Of a stretch of 64,000 bases of DNA, positions 45,701 to 54,476 are shown one piece after another. This stretch comes from Micromonospora violae (lineage in GTDB: Bacteria; Actinomycetota; Actinomycetes; Mycobacteriales; Micromonosporaceae): contig NZ_SHKK01000001.1 in assembly GCF_004217135.1 (NCBI RefSeq), positions 3,224,001 to 3,288,000 of the forward strand, read 5' to 3'. A program made the position numbers and the translations under genes. The first letter of the stretch is position 1; the number at the start of each line of letters is the position of its first letter. The notes beneath the pieces are model-generated. The model had not been told where the DNA came from. It did not search any database and worked only from the letters and a program-made list of their open reading frames with translations.

Positions 45701-46825
45701 TCAGTCGTTCCACTCCTTGGCGATCAGTTCATAGGAGCTGACCCGGTCGGCGTGTCGGTGAGTGATCGTGGTGACGAGCAGTTCGTCGGCGGCGGTGACG
45801 GTGCGGAGCGTGTGCAGCCGCTCAGCGACCGTTCCGGGTGATCCGACGAACTGGGTGTCCACCCGGTCGGCGACGAACTCACGATCATCTTCGGTCCAGG
45901 GCAGCTGTGCGGCCTGTTCCGGGGTTGGGAAGGGGATCGCACCCTCGCCACTGCGGATGCTACGCACCCACGGTCCGTACGGTGTGGCGAGCCGGCGTGC
46001 CTCGTCGTCGGTGTCGGCGACGACCACGTCGGCGGAGACCACCACGTACGGCTTGGCGAGCGCCGCGGACGGTCGGAACGCCGCCCGGTAGGCGGCCACC
46101 GCGTCGAGGACAGACCAGGGGCTGACGTGGTAGTTGGCAGCGAAGGGCAGGCCCAACGCCCCGGCGAGGTGGGCGCTCTCCCCGCCGCTGCTGCCCAACA
46201 GCCACAGCTGCAGATCGGTGGCCTCCCCCGGAACGGCGTGCGCGTCCAGGCCGTCGGCGTCGGTGTAGTCACCGCGCAGCAGGGCCAGCACGTCGGCCAC
46301 CTGTTCGGCGAACGGCGGTGGCTGGGCGCCCGGTTGGTGCAGCAGGGCGCTGCTCAGGGCGAAACGCGGTGAGGCGAGCACCTGGGCGTAGGAGAACGGC
46401 GGCGGAATGAGCAGCCCGTCGACCACCCGGGCCTGGACCGGTGGCGGGGTGGGCGCGGCGATCTCCCGGGCGGCTTCGACCCGCCGCTGCCCGGAGCGAC
46501 CGAGCCCGAGGTCGATGCGGCCGGGGTGCAGCGCGGCGAGGGTGCCGAACTCCTCGACGACCGACAGGGCGGTGCGGTGACCGACCTGGACGGCCCCGGA
46601 GCCGACGCGGATGGCGCTGGTGGCCGCGGCGACCTGCCCGATGAGCACGGCCGGCGCGGAGCTGGCCACCCCGGCGGCGAGGTGATGCTCGGCCAGCCAG
46701 TAACGGTGGTAGCCGGACTGCTCGGCCCGACGGGCCAGGTCGACCGTGTTCCGGAGGGCATCAGTGACGGTGCCGCCGGCGGGCACCGGAGACAGATCGA
46801 GAATGGACAGTGGAGTTGACGGCAT
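45701..46825 (-). CDS. LLM-class flavin monooxygenase (MsnO8-like)
   Basis: A 374-residue luciferase-like protein. PLSILDLSPVPAGGTVTDAL, YHRYWLAEHHLA, VGSGAVQVGHRTALSVVEEF and LGLGRSGQRR match MsnO8-type monooxygenases; LWLLGSSGGESAHLAGALGL is the conserved late block. It is the last gene of the long minus-strand sulfur operon (16 bases after the preceding LLM gene). Its reduced flavin would come from another gene of the region. The substrate is unknown. Confidence 0.85.
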   Translation of the reverse strand: MPSTPLSILDLSPVPAGGTVTDALRNTVDLARRAEQSGYHRYWLAEHHLAAGVASSAPAVLIGQVAAATSAIRVGSGAVQVGHRTALSVVEEFGTLAALHPGRIDLGLGRSGQRRVEAAREIAAPTPPPVQARVVDGLLIPPPFSYAQVLASPRFALSSALLHQPGAQPPPFAEQVADVLALLRGDYTDADGLDAHAVPGEATDLQLWLLGSSGGESAHLAGALGLPFAANYHVSPWSVLDAVAAYRAAFRPSAALAKPYVVVSADVVVADTDDEARRLATPYGPWVRSIRSGEGAIPFPTPEQAAQLPWTEDDREFVADRVDTQFVGSPGTVAERLHTLRTVTAADELLVTTITHRHADRVSSYELIAKEWND

Positions 46826-46841
46826 GGTGTCCCGTTTCTGG

Positions 46842-47909
46842 TCAGACCGCCGCGGAGGCGGTCACCGGCGCAAGGAAGGGGCGGCTGGGGATCTCCCGGC
46901 GCAGCACCGGCGCCACCTCGGCCTGGAACAGCTCCAGGCTCTCCCGGTGCTGTTTGTCGGTCAGCCCGTCGTGGTCGGCCTGAAGATGGATGACTTCGTG
47001 GCCGAACTGCTCGTGATAGCGCAGCACCTTGTCGATGAGCTGCTGCGGGCTGCCGACCAGGATCGAGCTGCGGTCGATGGCGTCCTCCAGGGTGCCGAAG
47101 ACCGGCTGTACGCCGAGCCGCCGGAACGCGGCAACCCGGGCATCGAAGATCGGCCGATACCGTTCGATCGCCTCCTGGGAGGTGCGGGCCACGTAGAAGC
47201 CCGCGGTGCCGGCACCGACGAGGGCGTGGGCCGGGTCGTGCCCGTAGTGGACCCACCGTTCCCGGTAGTGGCGGATGAGTTCGGCGTACGGCTCGATGGG
47301 GTTGGTGACGTTGGCGGAGAAGATCGGGTCGCCGTAGCGGGCGGCGAGGTCGACGGAGTCTCGGCTGGTGGCGCTGCCGTGCCAGACCCGGATGGGCTTC
47401 TGCAGCGGCCGGGGCCAGGTCTCGGCGTCGGTCAACGACGGCCGGTACGCCCCGGACCAGGTGACCTTCTCCTCCCGCCAGAGCCGGCGGAACAGCTCGT
47501 AGCCCTCCCGGTTGCGGTCCCACTGGTCCTCGGCGGTCACATGGAACAGTTGCGCCTGCGCGGCGCCGTTGCCCTTGCCGATGATCAGTTCGAGTCGGCC
47601 GCCGGAGAGGTGGTCGAGGGTGGCGTAGTCCTCATAGGCGCGGACGGGATCGAGCAGGCTGAGCGTGGTGACCGCGGTGAACAGCCGGATGGTGGAGGTA
47701 CGGGCCGCGATGTGGCTCAGCACCACCGGCGGCGACGACGAGATGAACGGGCGCTCGTGCCGTTCACCGACGCCGTACCCGTCGAACCCGAGCTCTTCGG
47801 CCAGCACGGCCGTGTCGACCACTTCCCGGAACCGCTCGGTGGTGCTCCTGCGCTGGCCGGTGACCGGATCGGGCAGGTGGGTGATGAGCGTTATCAGCAG
47901 GAACTTCAC
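46842..47909 (-). CDS. LLM-class flavin monooxygenase
   Basis: A 355-residue luciferase-like protein with VVDTAVLAEELGFDGYGVG, the catalytic-region GERHERPFISSSPPVVLSHI, YATLDHLSGGRLELIIGKG and WHGSATSRDSVDLAARYGD. Its ATG overlaps the stop of the GNAT gene by four bases. It is part of the minus-strand operon of four monooxygenases, a GNAT protein and a peptide-type importer. The substrate is unknown. Confidence 0.85.
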   Translation of the reverse strand: MKFLLITLITHLPDPVTGQRRSTTERFREVVDTAVLAEELGFDGYGVGERHERPFISSSPPVVLSHIAARTSTIRLFTAVTTLSLLDPVRAYEDYATLDHLSGGRLELIIGKGNGAAQAQLFHVTAEDQWDRNREGYELFRRLWREEKVTWSGAYRPSLTDAETWPRPLQKPIRVWHGSATSRDSVDLAARYGDPIFSANVTNPIEPYAELIRHYRERWVHYGHDPAHALVGAGTAGFYVARTSQEAIERYRPIFDARVAAFRRLGVQPVFGTLEDAIDRSSILVGSPQQLIDKVLRYHEQFGHEVIHLQADHDGLTDKQHRESLELFQAEVAPVLRREIPSRPFLAPVTASAAV

Positions 47910-48421
47910 GCGAGGGCCGTCACTTTCGCGGGCAGGGTCAGGGTCGGCCGCACCACCAGGGCGAAGCAGCGGGAGTACGGCAACACGTGGTACGGGGCGA
48001 ACACCGGGATCGGCCGGTAGCCGGCCCGCTCGTACCGGCGGACCGCGTCGGGTTGGCGGTCACCGGTCTGCAGGACGATCCGCGCCGCGCCGAGCTGACC
48101 GGCGGTCTCCCGGATCGCGTCGAGGAGGGCCTGAGCGACACCGCGCCCCCGGTGCGCGGGCAGCACGTACATCCGCTTGAGCTCCAGGTCGGGGCCGTGC
48201 CAGCGCAGCGCGGCGTGCCCGACCGGCGTGGCGTCGGCGGTGTACGCCACACCGGTCCAGGCCACCGAGGTCGGGGCGACGGCCTGCGCGTCCGGCAGGT
48301 GGATCGGGTCGGCAAGGCGGTCCGCGTACCGCTGGCGCATCTCCCCGGTCATGGCCGCGCGCAGGGCGATGGCGTCCGGGTCGTCCCAGCGGCGGCGGCA
48401 GACGGTGACCGGCGTGCTCAC
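47906..48421 (-). CDS. GNAT family N-acetyltransferase
   Basis: A 171-residue GNAT protein: the acetyl-CoA loop LKRMYVLPAHRGRGVAQALL (motif A, RxxGxG) and ARIVLQTGDRQPDAVRRYER are typical. GTG 48421 overlaps the stop of the upstream LLM gene; its own stop overlaps the next LLM gene. Such tight coupling suggests it works with them, perhaps acetylating a thiol or amine of an organosulfur compound before or after cleavage (inference). SnaA/SnaB-like operons for S-compounds carry similar acetyltransferases. Confidence 0.85.
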   Translation of the reverse strand: MSTPVTVCRRRWDDPDAIALRAAMTGEMRQRYADRLADPIHLPDAQAVAPTSVAWTGVAYTADATPVGHAALRWHGPDLELKRMYVLPAHRGRGVAQALLDAIRETAGQLGAARIVLQTGDRQPDAVRRYERAGYRPIPVFAPYHVLPYSRCFALVVRPTLTLPAKVTALA

Positions 48422-49773
48422 ATCGCACCGGCCTCGGTGACCGGGCGGGCGGGGCCGAGGCCGAGGTGGTCGCGCAGGGTGGTGCCGGTGTAGTCGGCGC
48501 GGAAGACACCGCGTTCCTGCAGCAGCGGAACGACCTGGTCGACGAATTCGTCCAGGCCGCCTGGGGTCAGGTGCGGCACCAGGATGAACCCGTCGGCGGC
48601 GTCCGACTGCACGAAGTGGTTCATCCGTTCGGCGACCTGCTGCGCAGTGCCCACGAAGGATTGTCGGCCGGTGACCTCGATGATCAGGTCGCGGATGCCG
48701 AGGCCCTTCTCCTCGGCCAGGGCCCGCCACTGCCGAGCGGTGTCGACCGGGTCGGGGTGCATGCCGGCCCGGCCTCGGCTGATGGCGTCGCCGGAGACGT
48801 CCGGGTCCTCGGCGGGCAGTGGGCCCTCCGGGTCGTACCCGGACAGGTCCCGGTTCCAGAGCTGTTCGAGCAGCAGGATCGCGGTCTGCGGGCTGACCTG
48901 CTGGCGACGGATGTGGTGGGCGCGTTCCTGCGCCTCGGCGTCGGTCTCCCCGAGCACGAAGGTGACCCCGGGAATGATCTTCAAGTCGTCGGGTTGACGG
49001 CCGTACCGGGCCAGCCGGGCCTTCACGTCCCGGTAGAACTCCTGACCGGCTTCCAGAGTGCCGTGCCGGGAGAAGATGGCGTCGGCGCTGGACACGGCGA
49101 ACTCACGCCCGTCCGGAGAATCTCCGGCCTGAAGGATCACCGGGTGCACCTGAGGGCTGCGCGGCACCGTGAAGTGCCCGGCGATGTCGAACTGGTCGCC
49201 CCGATGGGCGAAGGCGCCGGGGCTGGCCTCCGCGATGTACCGGCCGCCGTCCCGGTCGCCCACGATCGCCTCCGCCGGCCATGACTCCCACAACTCCCGG
49301 GCAGTACGCACGAACTCGGCGGCCCGCTCGTAGCGCAGCGCGCGGTCGAGGTAGCCACCCCGGCGGAAGTTCTCGCCGGTGAACGCGTCCGAGGTGGTGA
49401 CGACGTTCCAGGCGGCCCGCCCGCCGGAGAGGTGGTCGAGGCTGGCCAACTGCCGGGCCAACTCGTACGGCTCCCGAAAGGTCGTGTTGAGTGTGCCGGC
49501 CAGACCCAGGTGAGTGGTGACCGCCGCGAGGGCGGCGAGCACTGTCAACGTGTCCGGGCGGCCGACCACGTCCAGGTCGTGGATGCGGCCCCGCTGCTCG
49601 CGCAGACGCAGCCCTTCGGCGAGGAAGAGGAAGTCGAACTTGCCGCGCTCGGCGGTGCGGGCCAGGTGGACGAAGGACGAGAAGTCGATCTGGCTGCCGG
49701 ACGCCGGGTCACTCCACACGGTGGTGTTGTTCACGCCGGGGAAGTGCGCGGCCAGGATGACCTGCTTGGGCAT
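48418..49773 (-). CDS. LLM-class flavin monooxygenase (NtaA/SnaA/DszA/SoxA family)
   Basis: A 451-residue FMNH2-dependent monooxygenase. Blocks: AAHFPGVNNTTVWSDPASGS, KFDFLFLAEGLRLRE, TLNTTFREPYELARQLASLD, SGGRAAWNVVTTSD and GHFTVPRSPQVHPVILQAGD. ATG 49773 follows GAGGAGATCATC. Family members open sulfones and N-heterocycles. It is co-transcribed with another large LLM gene upstream and the GNAT gene downstream. The substrate is unknown. Confidence 0.87.
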   Translation of the reverse strand: MPKQVILAAHFPGVNNTTVWSDPASGSQIDFSSFVHLARTAERGKFDFLFLAEGLRLREQRGRIHDLDVVGRPDTLTVLAALAAVTTHLGLAGTLNTTFREPYELARQLASLDHLSGGRAAWNVVTTSDAFTGENFRRGGYLDRALRYERAAEFVRTARELWESWPAEAIVGDRDGGRYIAEASPGAFAHRGDQFDIAGHFTVPRSPQVHPVILQAGDSPDGREFAVSSADAIFSRHGTLEAGQEFYRDVKARLARYGRQPDDLKIIPGVTFVLGETDAEAQERAHHIRRQQVSPQTAILLLEQLWNRDLSGYDPEGPLPAEDPDVSGDAISRGRAGMHPDPVDTARQWRALAEEKGLGIRDLIIEVTGRQSFVGTAQQVAERMNHFVQSDAADGFILVPHLTPGGLDEFVDQVVPLLQERGVFRADYTGTTLRDHLGLGPARPVTEAGAM

Positions 49774-49788
49774 GATGATCTCCTCAGC

Positions 49789-50997
49789 TCAGGCGGTCGC
49801 CGCGACGGCGTAGCGGCTGGCCGGTCGGGGCAGGCCGAGCAGGTCACGCAGCGTCCCGCCGGGATAGCCGGCACGGAACAGACCCCTGTCGCGCAGCGCG
49901 GGCACCACAACTCGGGTGATCGCGGTCAGGTCGTTGGGGAGCACGGCGGGTCGCAGCCGGAAACCGTCCACGCCGGCCCGGTGCCAGTCGGCGAGCAGGT
50001 CGGCCAGCTGTCCCGGAGTGCCGGCGAAGGTGGCCGCATCCGACGTGAATTCCTCGCCGTGCAGCTCGTCGAGGCGGGTTCTGCGGCGCCGGGCCAGCGT
50101 CGGTGTTTCGTCGAGCAGCACGACCAGGTCGGCGAGGACGCGCAGCGGGGCGTCGGTCCGGCCGACCGTCTCTTCGGCCGCCCGCACCTCGGCCACGATC
50201 GCGGCAACGTGTTCAGTGTCGACCGGCGTGACGAAGACGATATCGGCGTGCCGGGCGGCGAACGCGTACGGCACCGACGAGTGGGCCAGCGCGGCGACGA
50301 CCGGCTGCCCCTGCGGAGACCGGGGCACGATTGTCGGGCCCTTGACGGAGAACCACTGTCCGGTGAAGTCGATGTAGTGCAGCCGCTCCCGGTCGACGAA
50401 CCGGCCGGTCGGCACGTCCCGGATGACGGCGTCGTCCTGCCAGCTGTCCCAGAGCCGGCGCACCACCTCCACGGCGTCACCGGCCTCGGCGAACAGGTCG
50501 CCGACGAGCTGAACGGTTTCCGGCTCGTCGAGCCGGGAAAGGTCCAGCGGCGGGATGTCGCGGCGACCGAAGTGCCCGGCCTCGGCGTGTGTAGCCGAGA
50601 CCCGAGGCCGCCAACCGGCCCGCCCGCCGCTGACGTGGTCGAGCGTGGCCACCGCACTGGAGACGTGGAACGGCTCGGTGTGGGTGGTGCTGGTGGTCGG
50701 GATCAGCCCGATGTGCCGGGTCAGCGGGGCGAGCCGGGCCGCGATCTGCACGGCGTCGAGGCGTCCCCGGACCTGGTCGAGGCGGCCGTCGGGGCCGTCG
50801 GGACCCGACGTCTGGAGGCCGAGGCTGTCCTCGATGGTGAGCAGGTCCAGTGCGCCACGTTCCGCCTCACCGGCGAGGGTGTTCCAGTAGCGGGCGGTCA
50901 GGAGCGCGGTTGCGTCGGCGCGCGACAGCCGCCAGGCGGCGGGATGCCAGCCCAGACCGTCGAGAGCGACGGCCAGGTGCAGGGTCTTCTCAGTCAT
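49789..50997 (-). CDS. LLM-class flavin monooxygenase
   Basis: A 402-residue luciferase-like protein: AVALDGLGWHPAAWRL, RGALDLLTIEDSLGLQ, TTSTTHTEPFHVSSAVATLD, SGGRAGWRPRVS and FSVKGPTIVPRSPQGQPVVA. ATG 50997 follows GTAGGAGGAACAACC. It lies 11 bases after the ABC ATPase gene in the same operon, so it probably acts on what that importer brings in. It is distinct in sequence from the other six LLM proteins here. Confidence 0.85.
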   Translation of the reverse strand: MTEKTLHLAVALDGLGWHPAAWRLSRADATALLTARYWNTLAGEAERGALDLLTIEDSLGLQTSGPDGPDGRLDQVRGRLDAVQIAARLAPLTRHIGLIPTTSTTHTEPFHVSSAVATLDHVSGGRAGWRPRVSATHAEAGHFGRRDIPPLDLSRLDEPETVQLVGDLFAEAGDAVEVVRRLWDSWQDDAVIRDVPTGRFVDRERLHYIDFTGQWFSVKGPTIVPRSPQGQPVVAALAHSSVPYAFAARHADIVFVTPVDTEHVAAIVAEVRAAEETVGRTDAPLRVLADLVVLLDETPTLARRRRTRLDELHGEEFTSDAATFAGTPGQLADLLADWHRAGVDGFRLRPAVLPNDLTAITRVVVPALRDRGLFRAGYPGGTLRDLLGLPRPASRYAVAATA

Positions 50998-51008
50998 GGT
51001 TGTTCCTC

Positions 51009-52652
51009 CTACGGTCGGCCGGCGGTGACGAGCGTTGGCAACGCGTCGAGCAGGGACCGTGTGTAGTCGTGGCGGGGGTAGGTGAAGACGTCGCCGACCG
51101 GGCCCTGCTCCACCACCTCCCCGTCGTGCATGACCAGCACCCGGTCGCTGAGGTGGTGCACCACACCCAGGTCATGGGAGATGAAGAGCAGGGCGGTGCC
51201 GTCGGCGGCACGCAGCTCGGCCAGCAGGTCGAGGACCTGGGCCTGCACGGAGACATCGAGGGCGGACACCGGCTCGTCGCAAATGATCAAAGCCGGTCGG
51301 GGAGCGATCGCGCGGGCGATCGCCACTCGCTGCCGCTGCCCGCCAGAGAGCTCACGAGGATGCCGGTCACACAGGTCGGCACCGAGGCCGACGCGGCGCA
51401 GCAGGTCGACGACGTGATCGCGGCGGTCCGATCGCCCGACGTCGAGGTCGAGGTTCTCCGCGACGACCCGACCGACCGTGTAGCGGGGGTCGAAGGAGCT
51501 CAGCGGGTCCTGTGAGATCAGCTGCAACTTGCGCCGCAACGGGCGGCGGGCCCGCTCCGGCACCCCGGCCCAGAGCGTCCCCTCGAAGGTGACGATGCCC
51601 GCATCGGCGTCGAGCAGACCGGCGACGATCCGGGCCACGGTGCTCTTGCCGGAGCCGGACTCTCCCACCAGGCCGAGCGTCTCACCCCGGGCGATGGAGA
51701 ACGACACGTTCCGGACAACGGTCTGGTCGCCGTACCTCTTGGTCAGCCCGCCAGCGTCGAGCACCGTGTCGTCGGGGCGGATCTCGGGCCGGGTGGGCAG
51801 TGCGGGCCGCACCGGCGGGGCCGCGCCCGGCGACACCTCGGTCACGGCGCTGAGCCGGCGGCCCCGCGACGTCGCCGATGGCACCGCTGCCAGCAACTGC
51901 CGGGTGTACGGATGCGTCGGTGCCCGCAGCAGCCGGTCGGTGGGGCCGTGTTCGACGATCCGGCCGTCGCGCATGACCAGGACCCGGTCGGCGACCTGGG
52001 AGACGACGGCCAGGTCGTGGCTGATCAGTAGCAGACTCACCCCGGCGGCGCGTCGCTCGGCGAGCAGCCGCAGGATCTGCGCCTGCACGGTGACGTCGAG
52101 CGCGGTGGTCGGCTCGTCGGCGATGAGCAGCGCCGGCTCACCGGCGATCGCGGAGGCGATCAGTGCCCGTTGCCGCAGCCCGCCGGAGAGCTGATGCGGA
52201 TACTGCCGGGCCCGGCGCTCGGGCTCCGGTAGGTGAACCTGGTCGAGCAGGTGGGCGACCCGACCGGCCCGTTCGCGGCGGCTGACGATGCCGTGGGCGG
52301 TGAGCACCTCACCGATCTCGGCGCCCACCGTCCGTAGCGGGTCGAGAGAGACCAGCGCGTCCTGCAGGACCAGCCCGGCGAGCCGGCCACGGACCCGCCG
52401 CCAGTCCCGTGGCTGGTAGCTCCGCACGTCCTGGTCTGCCAGTTCGAGACGAGTGGCGCGGACCTGCGCAGCCGGGCCGGCGAGACCGACCAGGGTACGT
52501 GCGGTGACGCTCTTGCCGGAGCCGGACTCCCCGACGATGGCCACGCACTCGCCGCGCTCGACCGCGAAGCTGATCCCGCGCACCGCCTCCACCCGACCGG
52601 TCGGGGTGTCGAAGTCGACGTGCAGGTCCTCGACCGCTACCAGGGTGGCCAT
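51009..52652 (-). CDS. Peptide-type ABC transporter ATPase with two fused ATP-binding domains
   Basis: 547 residues with two complete ABC domains. First: Walker A GESGSGKSVT, signature LSGGLRQRALIA, Walker B LLIADEPTTALD. Second: Walker A GESGSGKSTVA, signature LSGGQRQRVAIARAI, Walker B LIICDEPVSALD. This DppD-DppF fusion (GsiA-like) energises one importer alone. The start ATG 52652 overlaps the permease stop (TGATG). In this operon it likely imports a glutathione-like, peptide-like or other organosulfur solute. Confidence 0.9.
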   Translation of the reverse strand: MATLVAVEDLHVDFDTPTGRVEAVRGISFAVERGECVAIVGESGSGKSVTARTLVGLAGPAAQVRATRLELADQDVRSYQPRDWRRVRGRLAGLVLQDALVSLDPLRTVGAEIGEVLTAHGIVSRRERAGRVAHLLDQVHLPEPERRARQYPHQLSGGLRQRALIASAIAGEPALLIADEPTTALDVTVQAQILRLLAERRAAGVSLLLISHDLAVVSQVADRVLVMRDGRIVEHGPTDRLLRAPTHPYTRQLLAAVPSATSRGRRLSAVTEVSPGAAPPVRPALPTRPEIRPDDTVLDAGGLTKRYGDQTVVRNVSFSIARGETLGLVGESGSGKSTVARIVAGLLDADAGIVTFEGTLWAGVPERARRPLRRKLQLISQDPLSSFDPRYTVGRVVAENLDLDVGRSDRRDHVVDLLRRVGLGADLCDRHPRELSGGQRQRVAIARAIAPRPALIICDEPVSALDVSVQAQVLDLLAELRAADGTALLFISHDLGVVHHLSDRVLVMHDGEVVEQGPVGDVFTYPRHDYTRSLLDALPTLVTAGRP

Positions 52653-53542
52653 CAGCGCCGCCGCCCGTCGAAACGTGCCTGCCAGTGCCGGCCGACGACG
52701 GTCAGCGACACCACCGTGGCGGTGACCGCCAGGCCGGGCAGGATGCTGATCCACCAGCCCACCTGGAGGTAGTTGCGCCCCTCGGAGAGCATCGCGCCCC
52801 ACTCCGGCGACGGTGGCTGTGGACCCATGCCGAGGAAGCTGAGCCCGGCGGCGACCAGGATCGCCTCACCGAGCCCGATCACGGCGAGCACCGGCACCGG
52901 GCCGACCACGTTGGGCAGCACGTGCCGCCGAACCAGCCGAGGCCGCGACAGGCCGAAGGTGACGGCCTGTTCGACGTAGGTGGCGCGGCGGACGAGCATC
53001 GTCTGACCGCGGACCACCCGGGCGTGGTGCGGCAGGGTGGCGATGCCGATGGCGACGATCAGGCTGACGGTGCCGGGCCCGGCGACGGCGATGAACAGCA
53101 GTGCCAACAGCAGAAGGGGAAACGCCGATACCGCGTCGAAGGTGCGGCTGAGCGCCTCGTCGGCGACCCGGTGCGCGAGGCCGGCGAGCAGGCCGAGCAG
53201 CACGCCACCGGTCACCGCGATCGCGGTGGCGGCCACGCCGATGGTGAGCGAGTGTCCGGCGCCGTGCACCACCCGCGTCCAGACGTCGCGGCCTAGATGG
53301 TCGGTGCCGAACCAGTGCGCCGCGCTCGGCGGCGAGAGCACGCCGAGCGGGTCGGCGGCGAGCGGGTCACCGGGGGCCAGTGCGGCGGGCCAGGCCGCCG
53401 CCACCACCAGCAGGATCAGGTACGCCCCGGCGGTGAGCACACCGGGCCGCGGCAGGGACCGTCGACGTGCGGACCGGAGGGCCGGGTTGGCGGGGGTGAG
53501 CGTGGGGGCGTCGGCGGAGAGCGGGCTCACTGTGACAGTCAT
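52652..53542 (-). CDS. Peptide-type ABC transporter permease, DppC-like
   Basis: A 296-residue permease. An N-terminal hydrophobic segment is followed by FGTDHLGRDVWTRVVHGAGH, the DppC/OppC signature, and the ATPase-docking loop EQAVTFGLSRPRLVRRHVLPNV. About six membrane helices. It sits between the second permease (four bases apart) and the ATPase, sharing their operon. Confidence 0.88.
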   Translation of the reverse strand: MTVTVSPLSADAPTLTPANPALRSARRRSLPRPGVLTAGAYLILLVVAAAWPAALAPGDPLAADPLGVLSPPSAAHWFGTDHLGRDVWTRVVHGAGHSLTIGVAATAIAVTGGVLLGLLAGLAHRVADEALSRTFDAVSAFPLLLLALLFIAVAGPGTVSLIVAIGIATLPHHARVVRGQTMLVRRATYVEQAVTFGLSRPRLVRRHVLPNVVGPVPVLAVIGLGEAILVAAGLSFLGMGPQPPSPEWGAMLSEGRNYLQVGWWISILPGLAVTATVVSLTVVGRHWQARFDGRRR

Positions 53543-53546
53543 CGGA

Positions 53547-54476
53547 TCAGCTCCTCCTCAGGCGTGGGTCGACCAGCAGGTACGTCAGATCGGCTGCGGT
53601 GTTGACCACGACGTAGACGGCTGCGGAGAGGGTGACGACCGCCAGCACCACCGGCATGTCCTTGCTGGTCACCGCGGTCAGGGTGACCTGACCGAGACCG
53701 GGTCGGCCGAAGACCTGCTCGACGATGACCGCGCCGCCGAGCAGGATGCCGAAGAGCCAGCCGGCGAGCGTGACGGCGGGCAGCAGCGCGTGTCGCAGGG
53801 CGTGCCGCAGCAGGACCGTACGTTCCCGTACCCCTCGGGATCGGGCGGTGAGCACGAACGGCTCGTCGAGCGCCCGGTCGATCCCGTCGCGGAGCACCTG
53901 GGCGAGCAGCCCGGCGATGGGCAGCGCGAGGGTGACGGCGGGCAGCACCAGCGCGCCGATGCCCTGGTCGCCGGAGACCGGAAACAGGCCGTACCGGAAC
54001 GACAGCACGCTGAGCAGCACGATCCCGATCAGGAACGGCGGGGTGGATACCAGCAGCAGTTCGACGCCGGAGCTGGCCCGCCGCAGCCACGGCCGGCGGT
54101 CCCCGGCCGTGGCGACCGCGATGAGCAGTGCGAGCAGCACACCTAGGCCGGCGGCGGCGACCGCGAGGGTGAGCGTAGGTGCGATTTGTTCGCCGATCAC
54201 CTCGGCGACGGGTCGTTGTAGCAGGTAGGAGCGGCCCAGGTCGCCGTTGACGAGCCGCAGTAGGTAGTCGAGGTACTGAACGATGGCGGGCCGGTCCAGG
54301 CCCCACTCGGTGATGATCTGGGCACGGATCTGCGGGGTGTCCGCACCGTCGCCGACGATGGTGTCCACGGTGTCACCGGGGGCGGCGAGCAGCGCCAGGT
54401 AGGCGGCGGTGGCCGCGACCCAGAGGACGACCAGGCCGGCACCGAGCCGGCGAGCCGCCGCCCGCGTGGCTGTCAC
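53547..54476 (-). CDS. Peptide-type ABC transporter permease, DppB-like
   Basis: A 309-residue permease with six hydrophobic segments, the DppB N-terminal pattern, GDLGRSYLLQRPV, and the docking loop VLTARSRGVRERTVLLRHALRHALLP. Its ATG overlaps the stop of the binding-protein gene (ATGA). It is the partner permease of the DppC-like protein. Confidence 0.88.
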   Translation of the reverse strand: MTATRAAARRLGAGLVVLWVAATAAYLALLAAPGDTVDTIVGDGADTPQIRAQIITEWGLDRPAIVQYLDYLLRLVNGDLGRSYLLQRPVAEVIGEQIAPTLTLAVAAAGLGVLLALLIAVATAGDRRPWLRRASSGVELLLVSTPPFLIGIVLLSVLSFRYGLFPVSGDQGIGALVLPAVTLALPIAGLLAQVLRDGIDRALDEPFVLTARSRGVRERTVLLRHALRHALLPAVTLAGWLFGILLGGAVIVEQVFGRPGLGQVTLTAVTSKDMPVVLAVVTLSAAVYVVVNTAADLTYLLVDPRLRRS

